From assembly GCA_037367405.1 (NCBI GenBank), contig JAZKJV010000387.1, positions 806,001 to 870,000 on the forward strand: a stretch of 64,000 nucleotides of DNA, read 5' to 3'. Shown piece by piece: positions 47,475 to 60,059 of the stretch; the first letter of the stretch is position 1; every line of letters begins with the position of its first letter. The stretch comes from Ottelia alismoides. Taxonomy: Eukaryota; Streptophyta; Magnoliopsida; Alismatales; Hydrocharitaceae. The translations under genes and the position numbers were made by a program. The notes beneath the pieces were generated by a model. The model was given only the letters and a program-made list of their open reading frames with translations. It made no database searches and was not told the origin of the DNA.

Positions 47475-47945
47475 ATTTTGCACCCCAACCCTCGCACTTT
47501 TTGTATTTAATATTTAGTATTTAAACTTTTGTCTGTAGTGTAAAAGTTTTGTAATATTTGCACAAAGACCCCCATACTTTCAATATTTGCATTTAGGTCC
47601 TCTAGCACGTCACCTCACGTGACCTGTACACGTGAGGTGTGGGCATTTTGCAAGGACACCCTCGGGCTTTTTTGTATTTTATTTCAGTACAACAAATTTC
47701 ATATCAAGTGTAAACTTTTTGGATATTTTGCAAGTAGGCCCCCAGGGTTTGAGAAATTGCATTTTAGTCCTCGCCAGGCGCGTGCAAGTCACGCGCCCTG
47801 GTGGGTAAATTGCTTGCGTACCCAGGCGGTTTTTGTAATTAATATTTAGTGCTATAAATTGAATATTCAGTGTATATTTTTGTGGAAAATTGCATGTAGG
47901 CCCCTGAATGTTTTAGATATTGCACATATACCCCTGCCAGGACTG
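47475..47945 (+). repeat. Three degenerate LTR repeats with hairpins
   Basis: Units start near 47475, 47648 and 47805. Each follows the order '...TTTTTGTA-ATTTAGT...TTGCA-AGGCCCCC...TTGCATTTAGTCCT', ending in an inverted repeat. Unit 1 ends in arms CACCTCACGTG/CACGTGAGGTG (47611-47639, 7-nt loop). Unit 2 ends in arms CCAGGCGCGTG/CACGCGCCCTGG (about 47773-47802). Unit 3 has lost its hairpin. Confidence 0.65.
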
Positions 47946-49002
47946 TTTAATGTTTGGATGTTTGCTCTAATTATTTAACCTCTCATTTTAAGTCCAAAAA
48001 TTCCACAAAAATAGACTTAAGCATCTGGACATGTGTACTTTGAGCCACCATTTTAGTTTTTGATTTTACTTTATTTTCATATTTATTAAAAATCAAAAAC
48101 TTGCTATTTGTGCACTGTCTAGCTTAGAAAATACCAAAAAAATATTAAAACACCTCCAAAAATTCCAAAAAAATCACCTAGTGTCTATTTTATCCTATTT
48201 TAGTGTCAACCCAAAAATCATTAAAAATCTCAAAAGAAAAACACCAAAAATTTAAAAACACTCAAAAACTTCAAAAAAATATATAAAATAGTAGAAAAAT
48301 CCAAAAATAGCAAATTGAGGTTCTGTTTGTTCCTTATTTTGTCCTTATTATTCGAAAAATAGTGTGAGAATTTTTAGCTACTGGTTGGTATTTTTAATTC
48401 CCATATTTATCACAGCCAGCATTATTTCCACTGTTTTGCTTTATTTCAATATTTAAAAATATCTAAAACACCTTGAAAAACCCTCAAAAATCACAAAAAC
48501 AGTAGAAAATTATAAAAATACCAAAAACATTTTATTTCTGAATTTTTGAGTATTTTTGCACATTTTTATAAATATTTTAGCTTGCCTTCTATTATATTGT
48601 CTTTACTTTCCAATATTGAAAAAGAAATAAAAAAATATAAAAATCAAAAAATTAAAAATCAAATACAAAATTAAAAATTTAATTAAAAAAAATTAAAAAA
48701 CAAAAACCCACAAAAATTCATTTGCTTGCTTGCTTAGTGTAGACACTTCACACACACACACACTCGTGCATACTTTTGCTTGAACTACCTTGTTTGCTCC
48801 CTGTGTTCGAACTCTCTGCATACTTGACACTATACACCATTTGTGCAGAGTTAAAAATAAATTTTAACTCCACATTTACTTCTAATTATTGATCTTAGTG
48901 TGGGTTAATTGTTGATTAAATTCAGAATTTGTGTGGTCAAACACCGACTGTCGACTCGCCTTGTGAGTCGATATAACCACATCGAATTTCGAGTTTATCA
49001 AA

Positions 49003-49020
49003 TGGCGCCGTTGCCGGGGA
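49003..49020 (+). other. Primer binding site (tRNA-Asp)
   Basis: TGGCGCCGTTGCCGGGGA, two bases after the LTR end. It is complementary to the 3' end of plant tRNA-Asp. Confidence 0.95.
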
Positions 49021-50790
49021 GCAACAGCGATTAGTTCACATTTTGTCTTATTGTGTGACTGTTTACCATAGCATTATTTTCCATCTCTTACATTTTTGAT
49101 ATAACTCGTTGAGCTATCTGACCACTCTTCTTTGTCTTCTTGCGAGGGACCGCGGAGCGAGGCAGATCGCCTAGGCGAGCCGACGCAACCTTGGGACGTG
49201 GAGCCGGCTATTCTTTAGCCAGGCCGGCAGGAGAGAGCAAGGAGAGCGAGAGAGAGTGACTAGCTTAGCTTTTCATTTATTTTTGGTGAGAGAGTGATCT
49301 ATTAATTTGTAATAATACAGGTACACTTGGACTTGGACACTCGGACTTTCGGGCCTAATTTCCGGGTGTTTGTTCACCCGGGGGCTCACCGCAGATTTTA
49401 TCGAGTTTTTATCGCTGTCATTTTCCGGTTTTGATTTCATTTTTCACTTTCTTTTGTGGATTGAGCTTTTAGTTCTAGGTCCTGCTTGACTCGATTAGAA
49501 TAGGTCCAAACACCTAATTATCTTTGCATGCTCCTATAGATTCGTATTTGGACTTAGACTAATTAAACAGTTAACTAGTAGCCTCCAAATCCACGCGCCG
49601 CGAGCTCACACCCGAACAAGCGCTTTCTCCTACCCCAAATGTGTTGGGCAGAGGAGGGGTGAGCCTAGACCGGACACTCGGATTAGGAGTTACCAGTTAG
49701 CTTGTGGTTCTTCACGCTAGCAGCTGCCTGTTCTAGGACGATTTCCGCATGCATATCGCCATATAGCTTAGGTTTAAAAATTCTGCTTTGCATCCCGCAT
49801 GGAGAGAGCTGGGATTCGCTGTAAGTCCTCTTACTTTGCACGCATCATCTAGGCACAAAGGTGAGATTTCCACCTTGGTGTCGACTTGCACGGCTTTTCC
49901 GACTCTATTCTCCCTCTGTTTTTTTTGAACAAAGTAGGATAAAGGAAAAATACAAAAACCGTTAGGCGCTTGTTTGAATCTACTCAAAAGAAGCGATAAC
50001 ACCAAAAAAATTAAAAAAGGGACTTCTAAAGAAAACTTGACCAAAATAAAATTGGTAATTGGATTCATTGCTTGGGGAGAGTAACACCCTCACTTGTCTT
50101 CAGGTTGCATGGGAAGGTTTCCTTCCAAGTGAGGTGAGCGCTTCGTAAGGATTAGAGCCAAAAACCCAACTTGTGGCTGCCTTGTGTATCGCCTGGATTT
50201 CCGAAGTATTGGCGCTACTATCGTACGTAGTCGAGTAGGGCTTGGTCGCCATTGGTGACTCTCTATTGTGAGAGCACCGACCTTGTCCGAAGTACCGAGC
50301 TTAGGCCACGCCTTCACAGGTGTGTCTGTCTCACCGGCTGCTCCGAGTAGGACCTTGTACGCTCACGGGTGATTCCGTTGCGAGCGAGGTCCGAAGTATC
50401 GGTTTCGCCTATCGGCTTCCTCCCTCTATTTCTTTGGCTGAGTAGGGATCCAGGAAGGGTTACAAGGACCTCAAAAAAGCGCAAGTTACAGGTTACATAG
50501 GAGGAGGACAAGTACGGGGACACTTTCCTGGCAGTACTCTCGCTCCTATAGGCGTAGCGTTCTAAGGACTCGTGAAAAGATAAATACCTGAAAAACAAGC
50601 TAAAATTGACAAGATAAAAGCCGAACCTTCACGGCTTCACGAGTTGAGTTGGTGAATTCACCCTTGCTTTGCGTTTGATTTCTAGATTTATTTAGGTCAA
50701 GATCAAAAACACCGCACAATTGTGCACAATTTTGTTGCATATCATCTTCTTCTTCTCTTGCATTATCCCCACTCTTCTCGAATAATCAAG
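49021..50790 (+). other. Leader of the plus-strand Athila
   Basis: 1.77 kb between primer site and gag start, with only short frames. A motif TCCGAAGTA is repeated near 50197, 50286 and 50390 within related surroundings, so part of the leader is an old duplication. 50600-50670 matches the leader scrap at 63590-63640. Packaging signals would be expected here. Confidence 0.7.
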
Positions 50791-53700
50791 ATGATGGGAC
50801 GGAGATCTCTTAGGCTGACCTTGTCGGCACCGCTATCTAGCACTCCTCCTTACTCATCTAGGAATGCCTCGGAGAGTCCGCTCTCCGAGCCGGAGTTCAC
50901 ATCCACCCTGTTCCCCCTCGACCACCCTTCCCATTCTCCTTCCCTCAGTCCAATTGTGTCAGAATTCAGTGCATCACAGAGTTCAGCTCATTCAACAGCA
51001 CCTGAAATGGCCTCTTTTGCATTTTTAGAGAATCCAGCAATGGCAGACAGAGGCGAGCACCCAGATGACCACGGCCATCCTCCGTTCATTATTGATCAAG
51101 TGGCCATCAACAATTCCTTGCTAGCGTCCCTGGAAAATATGCAGAGACAGATCTGTGACCAGGGAACATTCATGGGCGACCTGATGAGAGAGATAGCACA
51201 GCTGAGAGAAAACCGACCTGGGGGCGGTGGCGGTGGAGGAGGAGGAGGACCCGATGCAGGAGGAGGCGATCCAGACGCTGAGCGACCGCCACAGACTATC
51301 ATGAGGGAACTGCACAACCCAGCTTTGTCCCTCACTCACCGGTGGATCAGACTCCCGCCAATCCACGGAGACTTCGAGCTTCGGCACCACACGATTCAGT
51401 TGCTACCCAAGTTTCATGGGTTGCCGACCGAAGAGCCGCACCTCCACCTCCAAGAATTTGAAATGATATGCAGTACTATCCATGATCGGTTGATGACCGA
51501 GGACACCATTAAGATGATAGCCTTTCCGTTCTCCTTGGTTGATAGAGCCGCATATTGGCTCAAGCATCTAGGGTGATTCGTCGATACTTGGGCAGATCTC
51601 CGGACCGCGTATTTGAAGAAATACTATCCTCTCGGCCGGACCAACGCAGCTCGAGCCATGATCAGCAACTTTGTCATGATCCCAAATGAACAGTTCCATG
51701 AAGCCTGGGATCGATTCAGAGAGCTCATAGACCGGTGTCCACATCACGATATCTCCAAGCCCAACCTGGTGCAGAGTTTCTTCTGTGGGCTGACACCGGA
51801 GCTGCAGGGGCTTGTGAACGCCTCTTGCGGTGGGTCCTATTTCTCCAAGGGAGAAGACGACGTCTGGGCCATCTACGAAGGCATGGCAGAGAACTCCACA
51901 GTGATGACCCAGTCCCGAGTCTATACTCAACAGAAACCCCCGCAGGGAGCGGGATCATTTCAGAGGATCGCCCGCATCGATGCCGGTCCCAGCACAACGT
52001 CGGTAGCCGCAGCCCAAGCCGAATCAGCAGCGGCCGACATGGGCATTATTAGTGAAAAATTGGACCGCATGGAGATCCTTGAAAAGAAGCAGAACCAAGG
52101 TCTAGCCCAGATGGACCTTCTCACCAAGACCATGAGTGACCTGAAGACTCAAATTCTATGTATTCAGGAGGCACAGGCCCATTCCCAACAGCCTCCCAGG
52201 TCACAGGTTGCTTCCAGCAGCAGCAATCCCAACCAGGCCTCTACCTCATACCGCCAGGTGAACCATATCCAGGCGGAGCCGGTTCCATTGCTGCAGTACC
52301 ATCCAGAGCAACCGCCATCTCAGGAGACGCAGATGGTGGTGTATCAGCCGGAGCAGCCACTGGCAGTTCTTCCTCCACCTTCCTTTGAGCAGGAGCCATT
52401 GATGGAAGTCAATGGGATTTGGTACGACCGGTACCCTCAGCCCGCAATTCGTAGGGATCACCCCGGATTCCGTTGGGGCAATGGTGGATCCTCATCCCAG
52501 CAGCATCCTCCTACTCAAGGACAGCAGAACAGCCAGCCGACATAACAACAACAGCCCCAGTATGCCCAGCCGCAGCAATATCACAGTGGTCCTCGTCCCT
52601 CCTATCAGGGACAGCAGTGGAGGCAGCGCCAGCTGCCTCAGCAGTCTTATCACCAGCCTTCCCCCCAGTATCAGCAGCAACACCAGCAGCAGCAGCCCCA
52701 TTTCCAGCAGGGACAGACATCCGGTTCTCAGGGTCCAGCCTATGAGAACCCAGCCCTCGATGATCTTGCCCGCTTGCTATATGAACAGCGAGCATCTTTC
52801 AGGCAAGAAATGGATGAATTCCGGCAGGAGATGCGGGATATCGTCAAAGGCAAAGCCGCCATACCCGCTCAGATCGAACCTAATCCTAATAACCTAAAAA
52901 GAAAATCTGAGCAGGTAGAGTTCACAGAGGATACCTCTCCTAGTGACGATTTGAATGATATGTCTTATTCTTTGAATGATGCTGATTTTGTGACTACTAG
53001 GAGCGGTAGGATGCCAGCCGGCGGTGCCTCTTCTGAGCGACAACCAGATGCTAAAGCAGGAGCGCCAGAGGAGCAGAGGAGCGGTACTGATGCCGCCCAT
53101 GATGATGGTGAAGATGGTGGTGCTGATACCACCAATGATGGAGTCCAGGACGACGGTGCTGATGCCGTCGTGAGACCAGATGCAGACGGTGGTGCTGAAG
53201 CCACCATTTTGGACGATGAACCCGAGCGCGGTGCTGATGCCGCGAAGACTGGTGCTGAGGCCACCACATCCACTTTTGTTGAGCCGTCATCTGTGATGTT
53301 ACCACATTTTGTATCTAGAGACTGTGGGAACAAAAACAAAAACAAAAATATGAATAAAGGAAAGGTTTCTGTTCAAATTGCGGATCCATATGTGATGAAT
53401 GATGATAATTGTATGGATTCTCCTTCTTCACAGGCACAGGGACCGATTCCTAGTCCTCCATCTGAGGAGGCCCCTACTATCCCCTTTCCCGAAGCACTCC
53501 GCCGAGCGAAGGGGAATAAAAAAGAAAATCCAAAAAAGAGCCAACAGGTGGAGTTCGGCAACGAAATGATTGACAGATTTCATATTCAGCTGACTCTACG
53601 GGAAGCATTTGAGCATATCCCCTTCTTCAAGAAGAATTTGAAAGAAACAACTACTGTCAGAAGGAAGAAGAGGCACAGAGATCAAATCCATATTCTCACT

Positions 53701-54738
53701 CATAACACTTGCTGCGCCATTCAGAACACATTGCCAGCCAAGCGACCAGACGCAGGAGCTCCCTATGTCAGATGCGAGATTCAGGAGCAGCAGTTTGATC
53801 ATACTCTATTAGACAGCGGCTCTTCAATTAACCTCCTTCCGGCAGCCTTACTCAAGCAATTCGAGTTTGGTCCTCTTCTTCGAAGCAGAACCGTCCTTCA
53901 GTTTGCTGATAGGTCGATTAAGAGGCCGAAGGGGTTATTGAAAGACGTGGCCGTTACCATTCAGGCCCTGAAATTCCCCGTGGACTTCGTTGTGTTGGAC
54001 ATGGAGATCCCTGAGTCGGTAACTGATGCCCCCATCATTCTCGGACGTCCATTCTTGGCCACAGTCAAGGAGGTGACCGACCATGATAGTGGGAAGGTAT
54101 GCTTTTGCGTAGAGGGCGAAACCATACAAATAGAGACGATCGAAGAAATCAGAGCTAGAGAGTTAGAGTGCTCCGAGCAGTCCAGCGAAGCAGCGCAGAT
54201 GACAGAGGAGGAGCTAGACATCCACCAGGTTTGTGACTTTGAGATGATTGATGATGAATCCAAATGGAAAGATCCTATAGCACCGACCCTCGCCTTGCCT
54301 ACAAATTCCCTGTATCTCAAGCTCATGGCAGTCGAGAGCCGGGAGAGCACCTCCCTGGATGAGGATATCTCTGAGGCTGACAGTGTTGTGATGAGTGGTG
54401 CTGAGGAATTTCAATCTTGCTCATCGTCTTCTGATCCCTCGGATTCAGACATAGACTGGGATGACTTTGATGACTATTTACCTTGTCTGATTCCTACTGA
54501 ACCAACAACCATGACAGAGTGCGAGCCGGTGCAGTTTATAGTTGATTCAGAAAGCCGCCCTTCGTCAGAAATTCATGCAGAGCGAGAGTTCTCCCATGCA
54601 GACCTGGTCGCATTTACACAGACATATCAGAAGCCAGATCTGCCACCTCCCAGTTGTCCAGAACGGAAACCTCTACCGCAGTCGATGAAGTACAGATTCC
54701 TTGATGGAGAGCCAGAAATGCACCCAGTCATTATCTAA
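50791..54738 (+). pseudogene. gag-pro: Athila gag-protease with two premature stops
   Basis: One frame from MMGRRSLRL (50791; an upstream in-frame ATG at 50722 is not shared with the sister gag). Order: Ser/Pro-rich N-terminus; poly-Gly linker (about 51219-51255); capsid-like domain (LPKFHGLPTEEPHLHLQEF to NASCGGSYF, 51400-51845); coiled coil (about 52020-52180); Gln-rich region; an acidic segment with degenerate GADA/GAEA repeats (53050-53270); and a retropepsin domain with LLDSGSS (near 53810) and IILGRPFLA (near 54040). A TGA at 51574-51576 sits inside the capsid domain, where the sister element reads through with Lys. A TAA at 52543-52545 falls in the Gln-rich region, probably from CAA. 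A third stop, TAA 54736-54738, ends the frame just before RT. Gag forms the particle and the protease cuts the polyprotein; as it stands this copy would make only the N-terminal 261 residues. Confidence 0.88.
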
Positions 54739-57552
54739 GCAGATTTGACTGGAGAACAAGAATCTCGTCTGATGGAGGTTCTTGAAAGAAACCGCAAGGC
54801 AATCGGTTGGAGTATAGCTGATCTCCAGGGGCTGAGCCCAAATCTTTGCTCACACCACATCTATCTTGAAGATAACGCTAAGCCGTCGCGTGAGTTCCAA
54901 CGACGGCTGAACCCGAATCTTCGAGACGTAGTCATGAAGGAAATTTCCAAGTGGTGGAGTGCTGATTTTATCTATCCCATCTCCGACTCCAAATGGGTAA
55001 GTCCGCTACATGTGGTACCTAAGAAGACGGGTATCACTACAGTTGTCAATGAGTCTGGAGAGGAGATCGCTACCAGAGTACCAACTTCTTGGAGGGTCTG
55101 TGTGGACTACAGACGATTGAATGAGGCCACCAAGAAGGATCATTTCCCGCTACCATTCATTGATCAGATTATCGAGCGGCTAGTTGGGAAGAGTCATTAT
55201 TGTTTTCTTGACGGGTACTCTGGATACAATCAAGTGGCCATTGCGCCCGAAGACCAGGAGAAAACGACATTCACCTGTCCGTTTGGGACTTATGCTTTTA
55301 GACGGATGCCCTTTGGTCTATGTAACGCTCCGGCAACATTCCAAAGGTGCATGTTGTCCATCTTCTCGGACATGGTGGGTGACTGTTTAGAGGTCTTCAT
55401 GGATGACTTCTCGGTCTATGGCGACGGGTTCGACGCTTGTCTTGACTGCCTAGACCGTGTGCTGAAGCGCTGCATTGAGGTCAATCTTGTCTTATCCTGG
55501 GAGAAGAGTCATTTCATGATGACTCAGGGGACGGTCCTTGGTCATATCGTCTCCAACAGGGGCATGGAGGTCGATCCGGCTAAGGTGGACATCATCAGAA
55601 AACTCAATCCACCGTCCAATCTGCGTCAGTTACGGTCTTTTCTGGGGCATGTCGGTTTCTACCGACGGTTCATTCAAGACTTCAGTCGAATTGCCCGACC
55701 GCTCACTGACTTGCTCACCAAAGACACCGAGTTTATTGTCAATGATAAGTGTCTTGAATCTTTTGAGACTCTCAAAAATATGGTTGTTTCAGCTCCTGTC
55801 CTTCAGCCACTCGATTGGTCTCTCCCATTCGAGATCATGACGGATGCTTCAGATTTTGCCGTTGGGGTTGTGCTCGGACAGAGGAGGGATGGTTTACCCT
55901 TTGCCATTCACTACGCCAGCCGGACTTTGGATGCCGCGCAGCGGAATTACACTGTGACTGAGAAAGAGATGCTGGCCGTAGTCTTTGCTCTTGATAAGTA
56001 TCGATCGTATATTCTCGGATCTAGAGTGACAATCTACACTGATCATACCGCCATCCGGTACTTAATGGCTAAGAAGGATGCCAAAGCACGTCTCACCAGA
56101 TGGATCCTTCTACTCCAGGAATTTGATATTGAGATTAAGGACAAGCCTGGAGTCAAGAATGTGGTGGCGGATCATCTCTCCAGATTGGAGAATCTTGAGG
56201 AATCTGAGCCCAGCGCACCTATCACAGAGACATTTCCGGATGAGGCGATCTTGGCTGTCACCTCACTCCCATGGTATGCTGACTTTGTAAACTATCTTGT
56301 TGCCAAGACAGTCCCTCAGGGTTGGCCCAGGCAGAAACTTGAGACCTTCCTAGCTAAGGCCAAGTTTTACCATTGGGAAGATCCCGTCCTTTATCATGAA
56401 GGAGGGGATAGTATCTGGAGGAGGTGCATTCCTCAAGAAGAGCAGCATAGCGTCCTCACATACTGCCACAAGCTTGAGGCAGGAGGACATCATTCTGGAA
56501 AAAGAACAGCACAGAAGGTGCTTCAATCCGGCCTATGGTGGCCTACTCTCTTCAAGGATTCTGATGAGTTCGTGAAGAGATGTACTGACTGTCAGAAAAT
56601 GGGAACCTGCGGACAGAGAGACATGATGCCCATGCAACCCATTCACTTCTGTGAGGTTTTTGATGCATGGGGAATTGATTTCATGGGCCCATTTCCTAAG
56701 AGTCAGGGATTCGAGCATATTTTGCTCGCTGTGGATTATGTCAGCCGATGGGCTGAGGCCATCCCCGCCCGAGCCGCAGATGCTAAAACCGTTTGCAAAT
56801 TTTTGAGGAAAAATATCATTTCACGGTTCGGAGTACCTAGAGTCTTGATTTCAGACGGGGGGTCTCACTTCATCAATGACAAAGTCAGGGCCCTTGCAGA
56901 CGAGTTCGGCATTGACCATCGGGTTGCCACTCCTTATCACCCTCAGACTAATGGTCTTGCCGAAGTATCGAACAGGGAGATAAAGACTATCTTGCAGAAA
57001 GTTGTCCGCCCAGACCGAAAGGATTGGTCACAGCTTTTGGACTCGGTCTTGTGGGCTTATCGGACATCTTTCAAGAATCCATTGGGGACATCTCCCTTTC
57101 GTCTCGTCTATGGCAAGCCGTGCCATTTGCCAGTGGAGATCAAGCATAAATCTTTTTGGGCAGTTACTGAGTTGCTTTTAGATCCCGAGAGTATAGGAGA
57201 CCAAAGAAGAGCTGAATTGGCAGCCCTGGAAGAATTGAGAGATACAGCCTTTTCGAACAGCCTACAGTACAAAGAGAAAGTGAAGACATGGCACGATTCG
57301 CATATCAGCCATAAACAGTTTGAACCAGATCAGAGAGTATGGTTGTTTGATTCCAGGCTGAAATTATTCCCAGGAAAATTGCAGAGCAAGTGGAAAGGAC
57401 CATATGTGGTCAGGAAGGTACATGACAATGGCAGCATCGACATATCCGAACCGTCATCTTCCTCTACCTTCCGCGTCAATGGTCAACGCTTGAAACTATA
57501 TCTTGATCATGATCCGCCGACCATTGACGTTGCCCCCATTCTGCTGGTATGA
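54739..57552 (+). CDS. pol: Athila pol: reverse transcriptase, RNase H, integrase
   Basis: An uninterrupted frame of 937 codons directly after, and in frame with, the TAA at 54736. It has no ATG at its beginning, so expression must depend on read-through or on the stop being a mutation. Numbering from codon 54745: RT about 60-290, with [11 protein letters not shown] (116), [17 protein letters not shown] (175) and the catalytic FMDDF (218-222). RNase H is about 364-480 (TDASD, TEKEML, YTDH, ADHLSRL). The integrase zinc finger is about 568-616, ending CTDC, and the catalytic core has D645, D704 and E740, with 35 residues between the last two. No chromodomain follows. The enzymes copy the RNA to DNA and insert it into the genome. 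All key residues are present, so the protein could be active if made. Confidence 0.93.
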   Translation, partial: ADLTGEQESRLMEVLERNRKAIGWSIADLQGLSPNLCSHHIYLEDNAKPSREFQRRLNPNLRDVVMKEISKWWSADFIYPISDSKWVSPLHVVPKKTGITTVVNESGEEIATRVPTSWRVCVDYRRLNEATKKDHFPLPFIDQIIERLVGKSHYCFLDGYSGYNQVAIAPEDQEKTTFTCPFGTYAFRRMPFGLCNAPATFQRCMLSIFSDMVGDCLEVFMDDFSVYGDGFDACLDCLDRVLKRCIEVNLVLSWEKSHFMMTQGTVLGHIVSNRGMEVDPAKVDIIRKLNPPSNLRQLRSFLGHVGFYRRFIQDFSRIARPLTDLLTKDTEFIVNDKCLESFETLKNMVVSAPVLQPLDWSLPFEIMTDASDFAVGVVLGQRRDGLPFAIHYASRTLDAAQRNYTVTEKEMLAVVFALDKYRSYILGSRVTIYTDHTAIRYLMAKKDAKARLTRWILLLQEFDIEIKDKPGVKNVVADHLSRLENLEESEPSAPITETFPDEAILAVTSLPWYADFVNYLVAKTVPQGWPRQKLETFLAKAKFYHWEDPVLYHEGGDSIWRRCIPQEEQHSVLTYCHKLEAGGHHSGKRTAQKVLQSGLWWPTLFKDSDEFVKRCTDCQKMGTCGQRDMMPMQPIHFCEVFDAWGIDFMGPFPKSQGFEHILLAVDYVSRWAEAIPARAADAKTVCKFLRKNIISRFGVPRVLISDGGSHFINDKVRALADEFGIDHRVATPYHPQTNGLAEVSNREIKTILQKVVRPDRKDWSQLLDSVLWAYRTSFKNPLGTSPFRLVYGKPCHLPVEIKHKSFWAVTELLLDPESIGDQRRAELAALEELRDTAFSNSLQYKEKVKTWHDSHISHKQFEPDQRVWLFDSRLKLFPGKLQSKWKGPYVVRKVHDNGSIDISEPSSSSTFRVNGQRLKLYLDHDPPTIDVAPILLV

Positions 57553-60045
57553 GATGTGTCCTTTGACTCTCATCATCTACATCTCATACATGGTGATCAA
57601 TTCTATCTTCCGCTGTACAGATCTATTTGTTTATATCACTCTGTTGTCTGTGGATTTATTTTCTTCTTTTCTTCTTTTCTTCTTTTCTTTCTCTATCTTC
57701 TTCATCTATCAAAAAGGTGTTGCCCTTGTAGACAGTTTTCCATACTTAGGACGTACTTTGTCCTAAGTATAGGGGGGCGTGCACCCCGAGCTTTTCTATT
57801 CATTTCAATCCTCTCCATTGTCTCCTCTTCTTGTCTATACTTAGGGTTATTTTACCCGAAGTATAGGGGGAGACAGTCTGAGTGCGATCTGTTCATTCCC
57901 ACCCTTGACACTCCCTGCTTTGTGTACAGTCTGCTATACTTAGGATTATTTGATCCTAAGTATAGGGGGGACGGTCAACTTCTCATTCATTGATTCATTA
58001 ATTTATTCCTTCATTCGTTAGACTTGCCTATACTTAGTACGGGTTATGTCTTCTCTTTTCTCTCCGATCTATGAGGACATAGCTCAAGCTAAGTATAGGG
58101 GGGTCGTATATACTACGTATATACTTTAGCCATAACTCGTACTTTCGTATTTTCTTAATAAATATGGCTAAAAATTCTTTAAAATTCATTAAAAATTCTT
58201 AATAAAAAGATGTGATTATTCCTCAAATTCTTTTTGTATTTACTGATTAATAAATCAGGTGAAAATGTTTTTTGCAAAATGTTTGAAAAATAGTTTGAAA
58301 ATCTTTGTGAACATCTATTGAAAACTATTTTGAAAATATTTTGTTACATGTTTTCAACCTTTGTAAAAATGTGTGGATTGTAAAATTTCTTTTCTTTGTG
58401 TGAAATAAAATGTTAGAAAAATGATTTGCAAATGGTTTGAAAAATGGTTGCAAAAATGATTTGAAAAACCTATATATACTGTTTGAAAGCCTTTGCAAAA
58501 TGATTTTCAAATGTGTGTGAAATGTTTGTAAAAACTATTTTGGACTATAGTTTTCAAAAATTGTGTGTAAAATTGTTTTCAAATAAGTTTGAGGAATACT
58601 AACATCACACCAAAATCCACTATATATACATAGATATAAAATCGACCACTTACCCTGTAAATTCTTAAAATCCATTTCTTGTATATATAAGAAGCACTCC
58701 CGTGTACATATTTTCACCTAATTTTTAGCCAAAAGCTTTTTGTTTTCAAAAATTCCCAAAAACATTTGCAAAAATTAAAATTCAAAAACATTTGAAAAAT
58801 CTTTGAAAAACACAAAAAAATGCATCTGCATATGCATCATCATCATCACCTTTTCAAAAATCCATAAAAAGTTTAAAATCTTGAAAATTGCATCACAAAG
58901 ATATTTTCTGCATTGCATTGCATAGCATTCGCATTTTTCGGATTGAGTTTGATAGTTGAACGAGTCTAAGTAAAATCCGAAGATTGGAGCTTGATTGGAC
59001 CTTAAAATCTACCTAATAACAGGAACCTTATAGGAACTGGGTTTGAGGTACTTCAGGTCTAGTTGACTTAATTCTTTGAGGATCACGAGACTTGGTTCAA
59101 TGGATTCTTGACTGCCTAAGTAGAGTATTTCGGAGCACACGCACGACTCTTGTTGATAATGACCTAACTTGGACACCTGCACCTTTCACATGGCTCAACT
59201 CAGTTAGAGTGGTGAGGGGATTGGATTTGCCGGTACGAGACGCACACAAGTGGAAACATTTGTCCTCCTCTAGGGAGGGAAGTGCACCCCAACCCATCCA
59301 GTGATTAGGAAGTCTAAAGACAGGAGACTGTGGGTTGCGATAAAGCTTCAAAAGAGGGATAGTCTACTGGCTCAAGAGGAAAAACTCCTGATGTAAATGA
59401 TGCTGTATATAGTATTCAAAAAAAAAATGTTCAGGCATGTACAAAAATAAAAAAGCCTGCAAAGTATGTACAAAGTCAATAAGCAAGATTGAGTTCCAAA
59501 GTCATATCATGTGAGCCTGCAGCAGGATGACTTGACTACACTGGTCTTGCATCCAAGGATAGGTAGCTACACTGGCTACCGTCCATTCTTCTCTTCACCC
59601 CCTCCTCTTGAGCTGGTTGCCACTTGAACTTAGAAGGGAATACCCCGCTCCTCGAGGATGGAGTTGTTGGATTGGGGAATCATTGGGTTGTCGTACTGGA
59701 GAAGTCAGTTTCTTTGTCATTCTAGTTGGGGAGAGCCACCATCACTTACACTGTACAAGTCAGATTCATAGTCGTAAGAGTTTGCGTATGAATTGAAGTA
59801 TTTCTGACCTGGCTATTGAGGAGACTTGGACAGAGTTTTGGGATTCTCAAAGACTGTTGGATTTCAAATTCGGTTCTCATTAAGGTTCCGCCCGCACTAA
59901 AATTCCAAAGGTCCGACTTAAGCTCCAAACTTTGATTTTGCGAAGACAAGTTTGATAATTGAATAAAATCCAAGTTCTTCTTTTTCTTTTCTTTCTTTTC
60001 TTTTTGCACTTATTGCATAAGTGTTTGCTAGGGACTAGCAAAGGT
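57553..60045 (+). other. 3' non-coding region of the plus-strand Athila
   Basis: About 2.5 kb with no envelope-like or other credible frame. It includes the hairpin array (57742-58103), an A/T-rich stretch (58130-58900), conserved blocks (about 59329-59389 and 59604-59656) and, at its end, the hairpin TTTGCTAG-GGA-CTAGCAAA (60024-60042). Confidence 0.85.
57742..58103 (+). repeat. Array of four hairpins ending in polypurine-like runs
   Basis: Stems at 57742-57770 (10 bp, perfect), 57835-57866 (13 bp, one mismatch), 57934-57965 (13 bp, perfect, 6-nt loop) and 58028-58098 (10 bp outer stem with an inner stem). Each 3' arm is AAGTATAG followed by four to five more G, like the true polypurine tract AAAGTATAGGGGGA at 60046-60059. 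Confidence 0.88.
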
Positions 60046-60059
60046 AAAGTATAGGGGGA
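60046..60059 (+). other. Polypurine tract, plus-strand Athila
   Basis: AAAGTATAGGGGGA directly abuts the 3' LTR start (TGATGAATCC at 60060). It is preceded by a perfect 8-bp stem hairpin (60024-60042). Confidence 0.9.

Larger units (their letters stand above)
45144..49000 (+). repeat. 5' LTR of the plus-strand Athila
   Basis: 3857 bp, TGATGAATCC...GAGTTTATCA. From 5' to 3': AT-rich U3, twin palindromes (46294-46350), a weak TATA (CATAAAAT, 46567), a C-rich exon-like segment, an intron-like segment (46740-46987), a GC-rich island to about 47480, three degenerate repeats of 160-175 bp with hairpins (47475-47945), and an A/T-rich end with a (CA)n tract near 48750. Confidence 0.95.

Noticed and set aside
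47151..47510. 119-codon frame in the GC-rich island of the LTRs, also at 61636-61995
   Set aside because: It is present in both LTRs only because they are copies. Several overlapping frames exist in the same GC-rich stretch, and the related LTR islands (4550-5480, 37360-38100) do not keep it.
49003..49020. Fragment of a tRNA-Asp gene
   Set aside because: Only the 3' terminal 18 bases, including the non-encoded CCA, are present and adjacent to an LTR, so it is a primer binding site.
57553..60045. Envelope-like gene expected in some Athila elements
   Set aside because: No frame longer than about 145 codons and no membrane-type protein is visible. The short frames overlap hairpins and AT-rich sequence.
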